Assembly: GCA_046094505.1 (NCBI GenBank)
Contig: JBJTHN010000046.1
Coordinates: 1 to 35,181 of the forward strand
From: RFTU01 sp046094505
GTDB taxonomy: Bacteria > Pseudomonadota > Gammaproteobacteria > Burkholderiales > Burkholderiaceae_C
Direction: 5' to 3'
Length of the DNA: 35,181 bases
Below are positions 16,503-24,294 of the stretch, one piece after another (the first letter of the stretch is position 1; the number at the start of each line of letters is the position of its first letter). Under the pieces are notes generated by a model. It had not been told where the DNA came from. It ran no database searches and was given only the letters and a program-made list of their open reading frames with translations. The position numbers and the translations under genes were made by a program.

Positions 16503-17404
16503 GCCGCAGGAAGCTGCGTCTGTCACCGTATTGGGCGCCTTACGTCTTCGTGAGCCCCTTTCTCATTCTGTTCGCCACCTTTGGCGTATTCCCGTTGCTG
16601 TTCTCGCTGTGGCTGGCATTTCAGTCTTGGGAACCGACCAGCGGCCTAGACGCTATGCGATTTGTCGGTCTGGAGAACTTCACGTTCGCCCTGGGCGACG
16701 ACTGGTTCTGGAAGTCTCTAGGAGGAACATTGGTGTTGGCGCTCCTATCGGGTGTGCCGCAGCACTTGGTGGCCATTCCATTGGCGGCTTTCATTGATCG
16801 GGCGTTCGGTCGATGGCGGGATCCGGTTTCAGCGGCCTACTTCCTGCCGTTCATCACGTCCACGGTGGCGATTTCCATTCTTTTCAGCGCCTTGTTTTCC
16901 AAAGATTTTGGCTTGATCAACAGCACCCTGCACGCACTCATGGGTGGCGAGAACATCGATTGGACAGGTCAACCTGAAACCCTGGGGCCGGTGGTAGCCT
17001 TCATCGTCTTTTGGCGCTACCTGGGCTTCAATGTAGTGCTGTACATGGCGGCGTTACAAACCATTCCACGCGACCTCTACGAAGCGGCTTCGCTCGATGG
17101 GGCAGGTCCCTGGCGGCAGTTTTTCTACATCACGCTGCCTGGCCTCAAGCCCATGATTTTCTTTGGCGTCACCCTCAGCGTGATCGGCGGCTTGCAGATC
17201 TTCGAAGAGCCTTTCATCCTGACAGGCGGCAAGGGTGGGCCTGACCAGGCTGTGCTCACGGTGTCGATGTACCTGTACCGCATGGCCTTCGAATTCAACG
17301 ACTTTGGAGGGGCCAGTGCCATGGCCTGGATCCTGTTTGGCGTGGTCGCATTGGCGACCTGGCTCACCAACCGTGCGTTCAAGCCGCGGGGGGAGGGCCA
17401 ATGA
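16499..17404 (+). CDS. Sugar ABC transporter permease, MalF-type
   Basis: This 301-residue inner-membrane permease has about six membrane helices, opening SPYWAPYVFVSPFLILFATFGVFPLLFSLWLAFQSWEP. This hydrophobic start with F-P-L-F-S-L-W is typical of the first CUT1 permease. The EAA loop that docks the ATPase is YEAASLDGAGPWRQFFYITLPGLKP, with the G at its expected place. It overlaps the binding-protein gene by four bases (ATGA), has a strong GGAGGAG ribosome site, and overlaps the next permease in the same way, indicating translational coupling. The substrate is inferred only from context. Confidence 0.92.
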   Translation: MSRRKLRLSPYWAPYVFVSPFLILFATFGVFPLLFSLWLAFQSWEPTSGLDAMRFVGLENFTFALGDDWFWKSLGGTLVLALLSGVPQHLVAIPLAAFIDRAFGRWRDPVSAAYFLPFITSTVAISILFSALFSKDFGLINSTLHALMGGENIDWTGQPETLGPVVAFIVFWRYLGFNVVLYMAALQTIPRDLYEAASLDGAGPWRQFFYITLPGLKPMIFFGVTLSVIGGLQIFEEPFILTGGKGGPDQAVLTVSMYLYRMAFEFNDFGGASAMAWILFGVVALATWLTNRAFKPRGEGQ

Positions 17405-18222
17405 TGAAGCCGATGTCCGTGTGGGCTGCTCGCTTGCTTGTGCTGGCCGGCATGGGGCTGATGTTGGCCCCTTTCTGGTTCATGTTCGTCTTCGCCAGCC
17501 ACACTCGCTCAGACATCTTCAACCTGCCCCCGCCGGTGTGGTTTGGTTCGGCGTTGATCGACAACTTGCAGATCCTGGCCGCGCGTATTCCGTTCTGGCG
17601 AAACCTGGGTTGGAGCCTGTATGTTGCGCTGGCGTCGACGGCACTGACGCTGCTGTTCTGCTCGATGGCTGGGTTTGCGTTTGCGGCTTACCGCTTTCGT
17701 TTCAAGGATGCGATCTTCGCTTTGGTGATGGGCACGATGCTTGTTCCGTCATTCATGAACATGATCCCGTCTTTCATGATCATGGATGCTCTGGGTTGGA
17801 TCGATCAACATCGCGCCTTGATCATCCCTGGGGCTGCCAGCGCATTTGGTATTTTCCTGATGCGGCAGTTCATTGAAGCGGCTGTGCCGATGGAGCTCGT
17901 GGAGGCCGCACGTATGGACGGCTGTGGCGAATTCACCATCTACCGACAGGTGGTGCTGCCCTTGATCACACCGGCGCTCGGCACGCTGGGCCTGGTGACT
18001 TTCATTGCGTCCTGGAACAACTTCATGGGGCCGCTGGTGGTGCTGCGCAGTGCCGACCAGTACACGCTGCCCCTGGCTTTGCGCAGTCTGCAGGCACCCG
18101 TCAATACCGAGTGGGGAGCGCTCATGGCCGGCTCTGCCATTGCCACGATTCCCCTTCTGATCCTGTACTTCGTGTTTTCTCGGCAATTGATTGCAGGATT
18201 GACCGCAGGGGCTGTGAAGTAG
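17401..18222 (+). CDS. Sugar ABC transporter permease, MalG-type
   Basis: The second permease of the importer, 273 residues, with about six membrane helices. The EAA loop VEAARMDGCGEFTIYRQVVLPLITPALG and the following FIASWNNFMGPLVVL, plus YTLPLALRSLQ, are characteristic of MalG/LacG-type CUT1 permeases. The start ATG at 17401 overlaps the previous stop by four bases and has GGGAGG six bases upstream. The GH1 gene follows after 48 bp. Confidence 0.92.
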   Translation: MMKPMSVWAARLLVLAGMGLMLAPFWFMFVFASHTRSDIFNLPPPVWFGSALIDNLQILAARIPFWRNLGWSLYVALASTALTLLFCSMAGFAFAAYRFRFKDAIFALVMGTMLVPSFMNMIPSFMIMDALGWIDQHRALIIPGAASAFGIFLMRQFIEAAVPMELVEAARMDGCGEFTIYRQVVLPLITPALGTLGLVTFIASWNNFMGPLVVLRSADQYTLPLALRSLQAPVNTEWGALMAGSAIATIPLLILYFVFSRQLIAGLTAGAVK

Positions 18223-18270
18223 CCCAAACCGTCCAGCGTTCCCACCTGACACTTAGCAGCAGTAGACCCC

Positions 18271-19605
18271 ATGAGCACTGAACCTCACCAACTTGCTTCC
18301 CGCTTCCCTTCGGACTTTCAGTGGGGTGTAGCCACCAGCTCTTTCCAGATAGAGGGTGCAGCCCGCGACGATGGCAAGGGTGAATCCATTTGGGACCGCT
18401 TTTGCCGTCAGCCCGGCGCTATTGCTGATGGCAGCAACGGTGACGTAGCCTGTGGTCACTACCACCGCCTGGATGCCGACCTGGACCTGATCGCATCGCT
18501 CGGTGTTGACGTCTACCGGTTTTCCATGTCCTGGCCCCGGGTGCAACCGCAGGGGCAGGGCGCGTTCAACGAAGCCGGTATGGCCTTCTACGACAGGCTG
18601 ATCGAGGGGCTCATTCGCCGCGGAGTTCGGCCATGTCTGACGCTCAACCACTGGGACCTCCCGCAGCATCTGCAGGATCAGGGCGGCTGGAATTCGCGCG
18701 AGACGGTGTACCGTTTTGTGGACTATGCGCGTGAAGTCGGTCGTCGCTTTGGTGATCGCCTGGCTCTGTTGACCACCCACAACGAACCATGGGTGATTGC
18801 GGTGCTCGGCCATGAGCGGGGCATCTTTGCTCCGGGTATCCGTTCGCGCCGAGTAGCGGTACAGGTCTCGCATCATCTGCTGCTGAGTCACGGCCTGGCC
18901 GTGCAGGCCCTGCGGGCTGACGGATGCCGCAGCGATCTGGGCATCGTGCTCAACCTGGGCCATGTCGAGCCGGCCAGCCCTTCGCCAGAAGACGAAGCCG
19001 CCGCACGGCATGGGTGCGGCTGGGGCCGGCGCTGGTATCTGGACCCACTGTTCAAGGGGCGCTATCCCGCCGAGATGTTGGAAGAACTGGGCGACGACAC
19101 GCCCCGCATCGAGTCCGGTGACCTGCAGGCCATTTCCACGCCGATCGACCACCTCGGTGTGAACTACTACACCCGGAGTGTTTTTCAGGCTGCAACGCCC
19201 TTCGATGTAAAGACCTCAGGCCTGCCACTGACCGACATGGGTTGGGAAATCTATCCGAAAGGCCTCACCGGATTGCTGAAATGGATGAATGCCGAGTATC
19301 AGATGCCTCCCATCTGGATCACGGAAAACGGGGCAGCTTTTCCCGATGTGAAAACCGGTGATGCGGTGCATGACGCTGCGCGCGTAGCCTATCTGCACGA
19401 CCACATCGCGGCGGTCGCCGATGCCTTGGATGCCGATGTGCGGGTGGCCGGCTACATGGTGTGGAGCCTGATGGACAACTTCGAGTGGGCCAGCGGCTAT
19501 GCGAAACGCTTCGGCATCGTTCACGTGGATTACGAGACGCTCAAGCGAACGCCTAAGGACAGCGCGCTGTGGGTGCGTGAGCTGTTGGGTGCGGTGGCTC
19601 GGTAG
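18271..19605 (+). CDS. GH1 beta-glucosidase
   Basis: A glycoside hydrolase family 1 enzyme of 444 residues, the usual size for bacterial cytoplasmic beta-glucosidases, with no signal peptide. It removes glucose from the non-reducing end of beta-glucosides. The N-terminal signature FQWGVATSSFQIEGA (16-30) is present. The acid/base glutamate is E172 in THNEPW and the nucleophile is E352 in WITENGA; LNHWDLPQ and WSLMDNFEWASGY supply sugar-binding residues. The gene sits between the second permease and the ATPase of an ABC importer, so imported oligosaccharides are its probable substrates. A neighbouring GH16 enzyme points to laminari-oligosaccharides, but GH1 enzymes are broad and cello- or gentio-oligosaccharides are possible. 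Confidence 0.95.
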   Translation: MSTEPHQLASRFPSDFQWGVATSSFQIEGAARDDGKGESIWDRFCRQPGAIADGSNGDVACGHYHRLDADLDLIASLGVDVYRFSMSWPRVQPQGQGAFNEAGMAFYDRLIEGLIRRGVRPCLTLNHWDLPQHLQDQGGWNSRETVYRFVDYAREVGRRFGDRLALLTTHNEPWVIAVLGHERGIFAPGIRSRRVAVQVSHHLLLSHGLAVQALRADGCRSDLGIVLNLGHVEPASPSPEDEAAARHGCGWGRRWYLDPLFKGRYPAEMLEELGDDTPRIESGDLQAISTPIDHLGVNYYTRSVFQAATPFDVKTSGLPLTDMGWEIYPKGLTGLLKWMNAEYQMPPIWITENGAAFPDVKTGDAVHDAARVAYLHDHIAAVADALDADVRVAGYMVWSLMDNFEWASGYAKRFGIVHVDYETLKRTPKDSALWVRELLGAVAR

Positions 19606-19633
19606 CGCATGCCTTTGAGTCAAGGAGGTGTGC

Positions 19634-20734
19634 GTGGCGTCGCTTGAGCTCGTTGGGGTCCGAAAGCGCTTCCACGCGGCCGACATCATTCGCGGCGTGG
19701 ATCTGGCGGTTCGTGACGGCGAGTTCATGGTCTTCGTCGGGCCCTCTGGCTGCGGCAAGTCCACGATGCTTCGCATGATTGCCGGCCTGGAGGAACTCAC
19801 CGAGGGCGACATTCGCTTGGCGGGCCAGTCCATCGTGCACCAGCACCCCGCCGACCGTGGGGTGGCGATGGTGTTCCAAAGCTACGCCCTGTACCCCAGC
19901 ATGACGGTGGAAGACAACATCGGTTTCGCGCTCAAGGTGGCCGGTGTGTCTTCAGCATCAAGACGCCAGCGTGTGCTGGAGGTGGCGCAGATGCTGGAGC
20001 TTGAGCCTTTGCTGCAGCGACTGCCCAAGCAGCTTTCGGGTGGTCAGCGCCAGCGGGTGGCCATTGGCAGGGCGCTGGTTCGGCAGCCGCGTTTGTTTCT
20101 CTTTGACGAGCCGCTGTCCAACCTGGATGCTGAGCTGCGCACGCGCACACGCGTGGAATTGGCGGCGCTGCATCGGCGCTTGGGCACCACGATGGTCTAC
20201 GTGACGCATGATCAGGTCGAAGCGATGACCCTGGGCGACCGTATCGCTGTCTTCAGTGAGGGTTGCATCGAGCAGGTTGGCCCACCTATGGAGCTTTACA
20301 AACGGCCGGCGACTGAGTTCGTCGCCGGCTTCATTGGGTCGCCCCGCATCAACCTGCTGGAGGTGGCGCCCCTGCGGCAGTGGGTGGCTCAGGGCGCTCA
20401 AGCCAACACCGGGCATGGGGCGGCATCCGTACGCTCCTGGGTGATGTCCTGGCCGGCTGCGGCGCGCCGCGTGGGCATTCGACCTGATCGCTTACGGCTG
20501 GCCTCGCCTGGAGCGGGTATTCCGGCGCGCGTGGTGCATGTGGAGCACCTGGGTGACAACTCCATCCTGCATGTGCAACTGACGCTAGGGACGCCTGGAG
20601 CCGATTCAACAGTGCAGATGAAGGTCCCCGGCGGTGAGGTACATGCAGCGCCGGGCGACGAGGTGCACCTGACAGTTGATCGTGCTGACACGGTATTGGC
20701 CTTCGACGAAAACGGTAGGCGCATTGAGGGGTAG
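19634..20734 (+). CDS. Sugar ABC transporter ATP-binding protein, MalK/UgpC type
   Basis: The ATPase that powers the importer, 366 residues. The motifs are all intact: Walker A GPSGCGKST (36-44), Q-loop Q82, signature LSGGQ (134-138), Walker B LFLFDEP (154-160), D-loop SNLD and H-loop H192. After about residue 235 comes the OB-fold regulatory extension of MalK-type proteins (IRPDRLRLA). The GTG at 19634 is selected because AAGGAGGT ends four bases before it; a GTG at 19628 lies inside that ribosome site. It is 28 bp after the GH1 gene and closes the operon. Confidence 0.94.
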   Translation: MASLELVGVRKRFHAADIIRGVDLAVRDGEFMVFVGPSGCGKSTMLRMIAGLEELTEGDIRLAGQSIVHQHPADRGVAMVFQSYALYPSMTVEDNIGFALKVAGVSSASRRQRVLEVAQMLELEPLLQRLPKQLSGGQRQRVAIGRALVRQPRLFLFDEPLSNLDAELRTRTRVELAALHRRLGTTMVYVTHDQVEAMTLGDRIAVFSEGCIEQVGPPMELYKRPATEFVAGFIGSPRINLLEVAPLRQWVAQGAQANTGHGAASVRSWVMSWPAAARRVGIRPDRLRLASPGAGIPARVVHVEHLGDNSILHVQLTLGTPGADSTVQMKVPGGEVHAAPGDEVHLTVDRADTVLAFDENGRRIEG

Positions 20735-20820
20735 CCGCACGACCAGATGCGGATAGACTAGCTGTTGGGCTCGACTTGATCTCACCTGACCATCTCCAGG
20801 TTACCCAGTAGCACCTGAAC

Positions 20821-21888
20821 ATGCCCTTCAACCCAAGAAGTCGCACCGCCGTGGGTCAAAAGGCTGTCAATCGCAGCATGGAACCCGAAGGCCGAGCTAC
20901 GCTGGCCATGGTTGCCAAGGCTGCTGGGGTGTCTCCCAGCACCGTCTCGCGCATCCTCAATGGCACGGCTAAGGTCAGTGTGGACAAGGAGGCGGCAGTC
21001 CGTTGCGCCATTGAGGACCTTGGTTTCAGCCCCAATCCTGTCGCCCGTGGCTTGGCCGGTGGGCGCACCTCCAGTATTGGCGTGCTCACCCAAACGGTCA
21101 GCAGTCCGTTCTACGGTGAGGCGCACCTGGGCATCGAGGCTGCGCTGCGGGACGAGGGCTACATCCCGTTGTTCGTCAGTGGTCACTGGGTCGAAGCCGA
21201 GGAACGTAAGGCCCTTGAGGAACTCATGTCACGCCGTGTCGACGGCTTGATCGTGCTGGCGGGTCGGCTCTCCGACCGGGGCATGCAGGGTTATGCCAAG
21301 CAGGTGCCCATGGTGGTGCTGGGCCGGCAGATGTCAGGGGTTCGGGTACACAGCCTGTCGTTTGACAACCGCAGCGGTGCAAACATGGCCACTCGCCACT
21401 TGGTGGAAATGGGCCATCGGCGCATTGCCTACATTGCCGGCGACACCGACCACGACGATGCGGTTGAGCGATTGGAAGGTTATCGCGACGCGATGCGTGA
21501 AGCTGGGTTGCCGGTGGATAGCAAACTCATCGTGCAGGGTGATTTCACCGAAGCTGGCGGCATGTTGGCTGTCAACCGATTGCTCGATAGGCGGGTCAAC
21601 TTTACGGCGATTGCCTGCTCGAATGACCAAACGGCCATTGGCGCGCTTCTGGCATTGAATCGACGCAACATCCGTGTTCCGGATGATGTCTCCATCATCG
21701 GTTTCGACGACGTGGCGCCCGCTCGATTTTCGATTCCGCCGCTGACCAGCGTGCACCTGTCGGTTTACGAGGCTGGCGAAGCAGCCGCTCGCAGCATTCT
21801 GAGCCTGTTGCGCGGCGAGCCTGCGGGAGAGACTTTGCCTGAACCTCGACTCGCCATGAGGGAGTCGACCCGGCGCGTTTCTCGTTGA
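20821..21888 (+). CDS. LacI-family transcriptional regulator of the glucan locus
   Basis: This 355-residue protein has the N-terminal LacI helix-turn-helix (TLAMVAKAAGVSPSTVSRILNGT, about 27-49, with the hinge NPVARGLAGGRT after it) and a periplasmic-binding-protein-like sensor domain (IGVLTQTVSSPFYGE, IAYIAGDTDHDDAVERLEGY, VSIIGFDDVAPARF). Such proteins repress or activate sugar genes by binding near-perfect palindromes with a central CG. Four such sites exist in this locus (15085, 23946, 24204, 24240) but none lies in the 86 bp directly before this gene, so it may not control itself. The start could instead be the ATG at 20878, which removes a 19-residue tail of no known role. The effector is probably a glucan oligosaccharide or glucose. 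Confidence 0.92.
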   Translation: MPFNPRSRTAVGQKAVNRSMEPEGRATLAMVAKAAGVSPSTVSRILNGTAKVSVDKEAAVRCAIEDLGFSPNPVARGLAGGRTSSIGVLTQTVSSPFYGEAHLGIEAALRDEGYIPLFVSGHWVEAEERKALEELMSRRVDGLIVLAGRLSDRGMQGYAKQVPMVVLGRQMSGVRVHSLSFDNRSGANMATRHLVEMGHRRIAYIAGDTDHDDAVERLEGYRDAMREAGLPVDSKLIVQGDFTEAGGMLAVNRLLDRRVNFTAIACSNDQTAIGALLALNRRNIRVPDDVSIIGFDDVAPARFSIPPLTSVHLSVYEAGEAAARSILSLLRGEPAGETLPEPRLAMRESTRRVSR

Positions 21889-21935
21889 AGTTCTGACCCG
21901 GTCAGCCGGCATGCAGGCCTGCGCAGGGCTGAATG

Positions 21936-22913
21936 TCACTCGTGCGGTGGCATCAGGGCCACGGCGGCTCCGCGCAGGGCTGGGGATTCCGGGGTTGTGA
22001 TCACCCACACGGGTATGTCGCGAAGGTACTCGCCAAAGCGGCCTTTGCGTTCGAAGGCCTCCCTGAAATTCGGCCGCTGGAGACGATCCAGCAAGCGAGG
22101 CGCGATGCCGCCGCCGATGTAGACCCCTCCGCGCGCTCCCAAGGAAAGGGCCAAATTGCCGGCCGATCCGGCCAAGAAGGAGCAGAACAGATCAACGGCG
22201 GTCACGCAGGCCTCGTTCATCCCCGCCTGGCCCTTCGACAAGACATCAGCAGGTGTGAGCGCTTCGGTCGGGAGGCGGTTCATCGCGCATGCTGCTCGAT
22301 AAAGATTCACGAGCCCTGGGCCCGATAGGGCTCGCTCGGCCGACACATGGCCAAATTCTCTCCGCAGGATCTGCACGATCTCGCACTCCAGGTCACTGTT
22401 GGGCGAGAGCGTTGCATGTCCACCCTCACCGGAGATCGGTACCCAGCGTTGGCGAGCGTGGGGCAACAGGCCTGACATGCCCAGACCGGTGCCGGCTCCC
22501 AGTAGTGCAATCGGCTGATCGGGCTGCGCGACTCGACCCTCGCCCAGCTGCATGCGGTCTTCGTTTCGAAGCGTGGGTAGGGACAGTGCCAGCGCGGTGA
22601 AATCATTCAGTACGACGAGGCGCTTCCAGGCGAATCGTGAGCGAAGACCAACCTGTGAAAACGACCAATGGTGGTTGGTCATGCCGACTCGATCACCAGC
22701 GACTGCTGTCGCAATGCCCAGTGCAGCCGATTCGAAGCGTTGAACGCGGCATTTCGACGCGTAGTGGTCAATCGCTTCAGCCAGTGTGGGGAAATCTGCG
22801 CAGGCGTACTGATGCACGTCCTGTATCTCGGATGTGGGTGTGTCAGCCCATGCAAACCGAACGTTGGTGCCGCCGATGTCGGCCAGTAGCAGATGTTGGG
22901 CGCTAGGGCTCAT
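21936..22913 (-). CDS. glk: Glucokinase
   Basis: Phosphorylates free glucose to glucose 6-phosphate with ATP. The 325-residue protein is of the E. coli Glk type (321 residues). It has the phosphate-1 motif LLADIGGTNVRFAWAD (9-24), the catalytic-Asp region VLNDFTALALSLP, the adenosine/phosphate-2 motif LLGAGTGLGMSGL, GEGGHATL, and GARGGVYIGGGIAPRL near the C-terminus. It starts within the stop of the GH16 gene (ATGA overlap at 22910-22913) with AAAGGTGA as ribosome site, so the two are translationally coupled. Its role fits: the GH1 enzyme releases cytoplasmic glucose from imported glucan fragments and this kinase commits it to metabolism. Confidence 0.95.
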   Translation of the reverse strand: MSPSAQHLLLADIGGTNVRFAWADTPTSEIQDVHQYACADFPTLAEAIDHYASKCRVQRFESAALGIATAVAGDRVGMTNHHWSFSQVGLRSRFAWKRLVVLNDFTALALSLPTLRNEDRMQLGEGRVAQPDQPIALLGAGTGLGMSGLLPHARQRWVPISGEGGHATLSPNSDLECEIVQILRREFGHVSAERALSGPGLVNLYRAACAMNRLPTEALTPADVLSKGQAGMNEACVTAVDLFCSFLAGSAGNLALSLGARGGVYIGGGIAPRLLDRLQRPNFREAFERKGRFGEYLRDIPVWVITTPESPALRGAAVALMPPHE

Positions 22914-23797
22914 GGGCGGTCACCTTTGCGGCTGGGTGCTTGATAGACCCTGACGTAGTCCACTTCCATCGATACTGGGAAAATCTTGTCGTCGACCGGG
23001 CCGCCGAGATCGCCTCCAATGGCCAGATTCAGCAACATAAAGCTGGGCTGATCAAAGGGCCATGCGCGATCGCCGGCATCCATCTTTGGGAATACGAGAT
23101 GAGTCACACCATTGACCCCGAATAGGACATGCTGTGGCGTCCAGAGCATCTGGTAACGATTGAACTCGGTGCAGGCGGTCTTCAGCGGCGCGATGCCGGT
23201 AACGCCCTGCCCGCCATGACCGATGGCCATGTGCACCGCACTAGATATATGGCCTGGCTTGCTGCCGACGTGTTCAACGATGTCCAACTCCCCATCCTCT
23301 GGCCATCGCCCACCCGCGCCGAGCATCCAGACCGCAGGCCAAGTGCCCAGGCCGCAGGGCATCTTTGCGCGAACCTCAAAGAATCCGTAGGTCCAGGCGG
23401 CTTTCCCCTCGGTGATCAGGCGTGCTGAGGTGTAGGCCTGTCCGCCACCGTCGGACTTTTTGTGAGTCGATTCTCGTCGCGCAGTGATGATCAGTCGCCC
23501 GCCTTTGACGATGGCGTTATGGCCATTGGCGTCGTTGTAGTACTGGAGTTCGTTGTTGTGCCAGCCCGCCTTGTTACGGCTGGTGTCATGGACCCACTTG
23601 CGGGGGTCAGGTAGGCCATCGACATCAAACTCGTCCGACCAAACCAGTCGGTAGTCCGGCGGAACCCCCAACGGTGCGGCGGATGCTGGACTCCAAAGCG
23701 CTATCGCAAGTCCAAGACCTAGGAAAGCTGCTCTGATCGGTACCCATCCATCCTTACGTCCGAGCGCCTGGCTCAAGCGGCTGATCCCTTCAAACAC
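22910..23797 (-). CDS. Secreted GH16 beta-glucanase (laminarinase-like)
   Basis: A glycoside hydrolase family 16 enzyme with the laminarinase-type active site GELDIVEHVG: nucleophile E170, D172 and acid/base E175, preceded by GTWPAVWMLG. It likely cleaves beta-1,3 (or mixed 1,3-1,4) glucan internally. The GTG start at 23797 is chosen because AGGAG lies seven bases upstream (minus strand); longer readings have no ribosome site and a non-coding look. The 295-residue product has a hydrophobic segment at about 21-37 and a likely signal cleavage after SPASA (residue 40), so it is exported, probably to the periplasm, though surface or secreted location is possible. There is no carbohydrate-binding module. 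It is the first gene of an operon with glk, preceded by a promoter and a LacI operator. Confidence 0.93.
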   Translation of the reverse strand: MFEGISRLSQALGRKDGWVPIRAAFLGLGLAIALWSPASAAPLGVPPDYRLVWSDEFDVDGLPDPRKWVHDTSRNKAGWHNNELQYYNDANGHNAIVKGGRLIITARRESTHKKSDGGGQAYTSARLITEGKAAWTYGFFEVRAKMPCGLGTWPAVWMLGAGGRWPEDGELDIVEHVGSKPGHISSAVHMAIGHGGQGVTGIAPLKTACTEFNRYQMLWTPQHVLFGVNGVTHLVFPKMDAGDRAWPFDQPSFMLLNLAIGGDLGGPVDDKIFPVSMEVDYVRVYQAPSRKGDRP

Positions 23798-23945
23798 GTC
23801 AAAACTCCTGACATCAAATGGCTGGCGGCATCTCGTGCCAGTGCCCTGCGCTTGGGGCCTGCGATGGGCCCGGGGCAGCCCTGCTCGGCGCAATCAACGC
23901 TCAGCCGCCGTTTGTGGTTTTCCGTTGTCGAATCGGCGGATCAGC

Positions 23946-23959
23946 TGAAAGCGCTTTCA
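23946..23959. promoter_or_regulatory. LacI-family operator of the GH16-glk operon
   Basis: TGAAAGCGCTTTCA is a perfect 14-bp palindrome, identical to the core of the site at 15085. It lies one base downstream of the predicted -10 box of the GH16 promoter, exactly over the expected start of transcription, the classic position for repression. Confidence 0.83.
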
Positions 23960-23960
23960 A

Positions 23961-23990
23961 ATTCTTGCAAACCGTGCCGCGTCATGTCAA
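23961..23990 (-). promoter_or_regulatory. Sigma-70 promoter of the GH16-glk operon
   Basis: On the minus strand a consensus -35 TTGACA (23985-23990) is followed after 18 bp by AAGAAT (23961-23966, 4 of 6). The operator overlaps the start point. This leaves a leader of about 155 bases before the GTG at 23797. Confidence 0.65.
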
Positions 23991-24169
23991 GTCGCACGTG
24001 TGATGTTGGGGCCGGGCTTCGCTTGGGCGTTGCGAGGCGACGAGCTTTGGCACAAGATCGCGGTGCCTCGCGCGCATGGACGTTCCGGATGGATTCAATC
24101 ACGGCGTATTCGGTGCGCACGCAGTGTGTTGACGGTCCAACATAGGGTATTTCCCGTCAATTGACAGGC

Positions 24170-24198
24170 TTGTATCCTCTCCCAACATTGACTATGCT
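24170..24198 (+). promoter_or_regulatory. Possible promoter of the TonB-dependent receptor operon
   Basis: TTGTAT (24170-24175), 17 bp, TATGCT (24193-24198). Both boxes are imperfect, but the spacing is ideal and an operator begins five bases after the -10 box, the same geometry as at the GH16 promoter. Confidence 0.4.
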
Positions 24199-24203
24199 CC
24201 AAC

Positions 24204-24219
24204 CTGAAAGCGGTTTCAG
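24204..24219. promoter_or_regulatory. LacI-family operator 1 of the TonB-dependent receptor operon
   Basis: CTGAAAGCGGTTTCAG has the same half-sites (CTGAAA / TTTCAG) and AAAGCG, with one central position breaking the symmetry. Its centre is 35 bp from that of operator 2. Confidence 0.7.
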
Positions 24220-24239
24220 GCCCGAATTTCAAAAAAGTA

Positions 24240-24253
24240 TGAAAGCGCTTTCT
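24240..24253. promoter_or_regulatory. LacI-family operator 2 of the TonB-dependent receptor operon
   Basis: TGAAAGCGCTTTCT matches the 14-bp consensus of the locus in 13 positions. It lies 41 bp upstream of the receptor start. Two sites in tandem may allow cooperative binding. Confidence 0.75.
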
Positions 24254-24294
24254 CGGGCTTCGCCATCCACACCTCTCGTCTTTGGAGTTCTCGC

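Larger units (their letters stand above)
23798..24294. other. Divergent intergenic control region between GH16 and the TonB-dependent receptor
   Basis: About 500 bp with no supported gene. It holds three copies of the LacI-type palindrome and promoters in both directions, listed separately. The stretch 23820-23940 (5' leader of the GH16 transcript) and 24000-24160 show nothing else recognisable. Confidence 0.7.

Noticed and set aside
19660..19673. CGAAAGCGCTTCCA, similar to the LacI operator, at the start of the ATPase gene
   Set aside because: It has two mismatches from the consensus, is not palindromic, and simply encodes the common RKRF stretch of an ABC ATPase; there is no promoter next to it.
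21892..21923. Small inverted repeats between the convergent lacI-type gene and glk (CTGACC-C-GGTCAG, GCAGGCCTGC)
   Set aside because: Loops are too small and there is no T-tract on either strand, so a terminator call is not justified.
23798..23893. 32-residue N-terminal extension of the GH16 protein
   Set aside because: It would displace the signal peptide from the N-terminus, and the ribosome site AGGAG points to the GTG at 23797.
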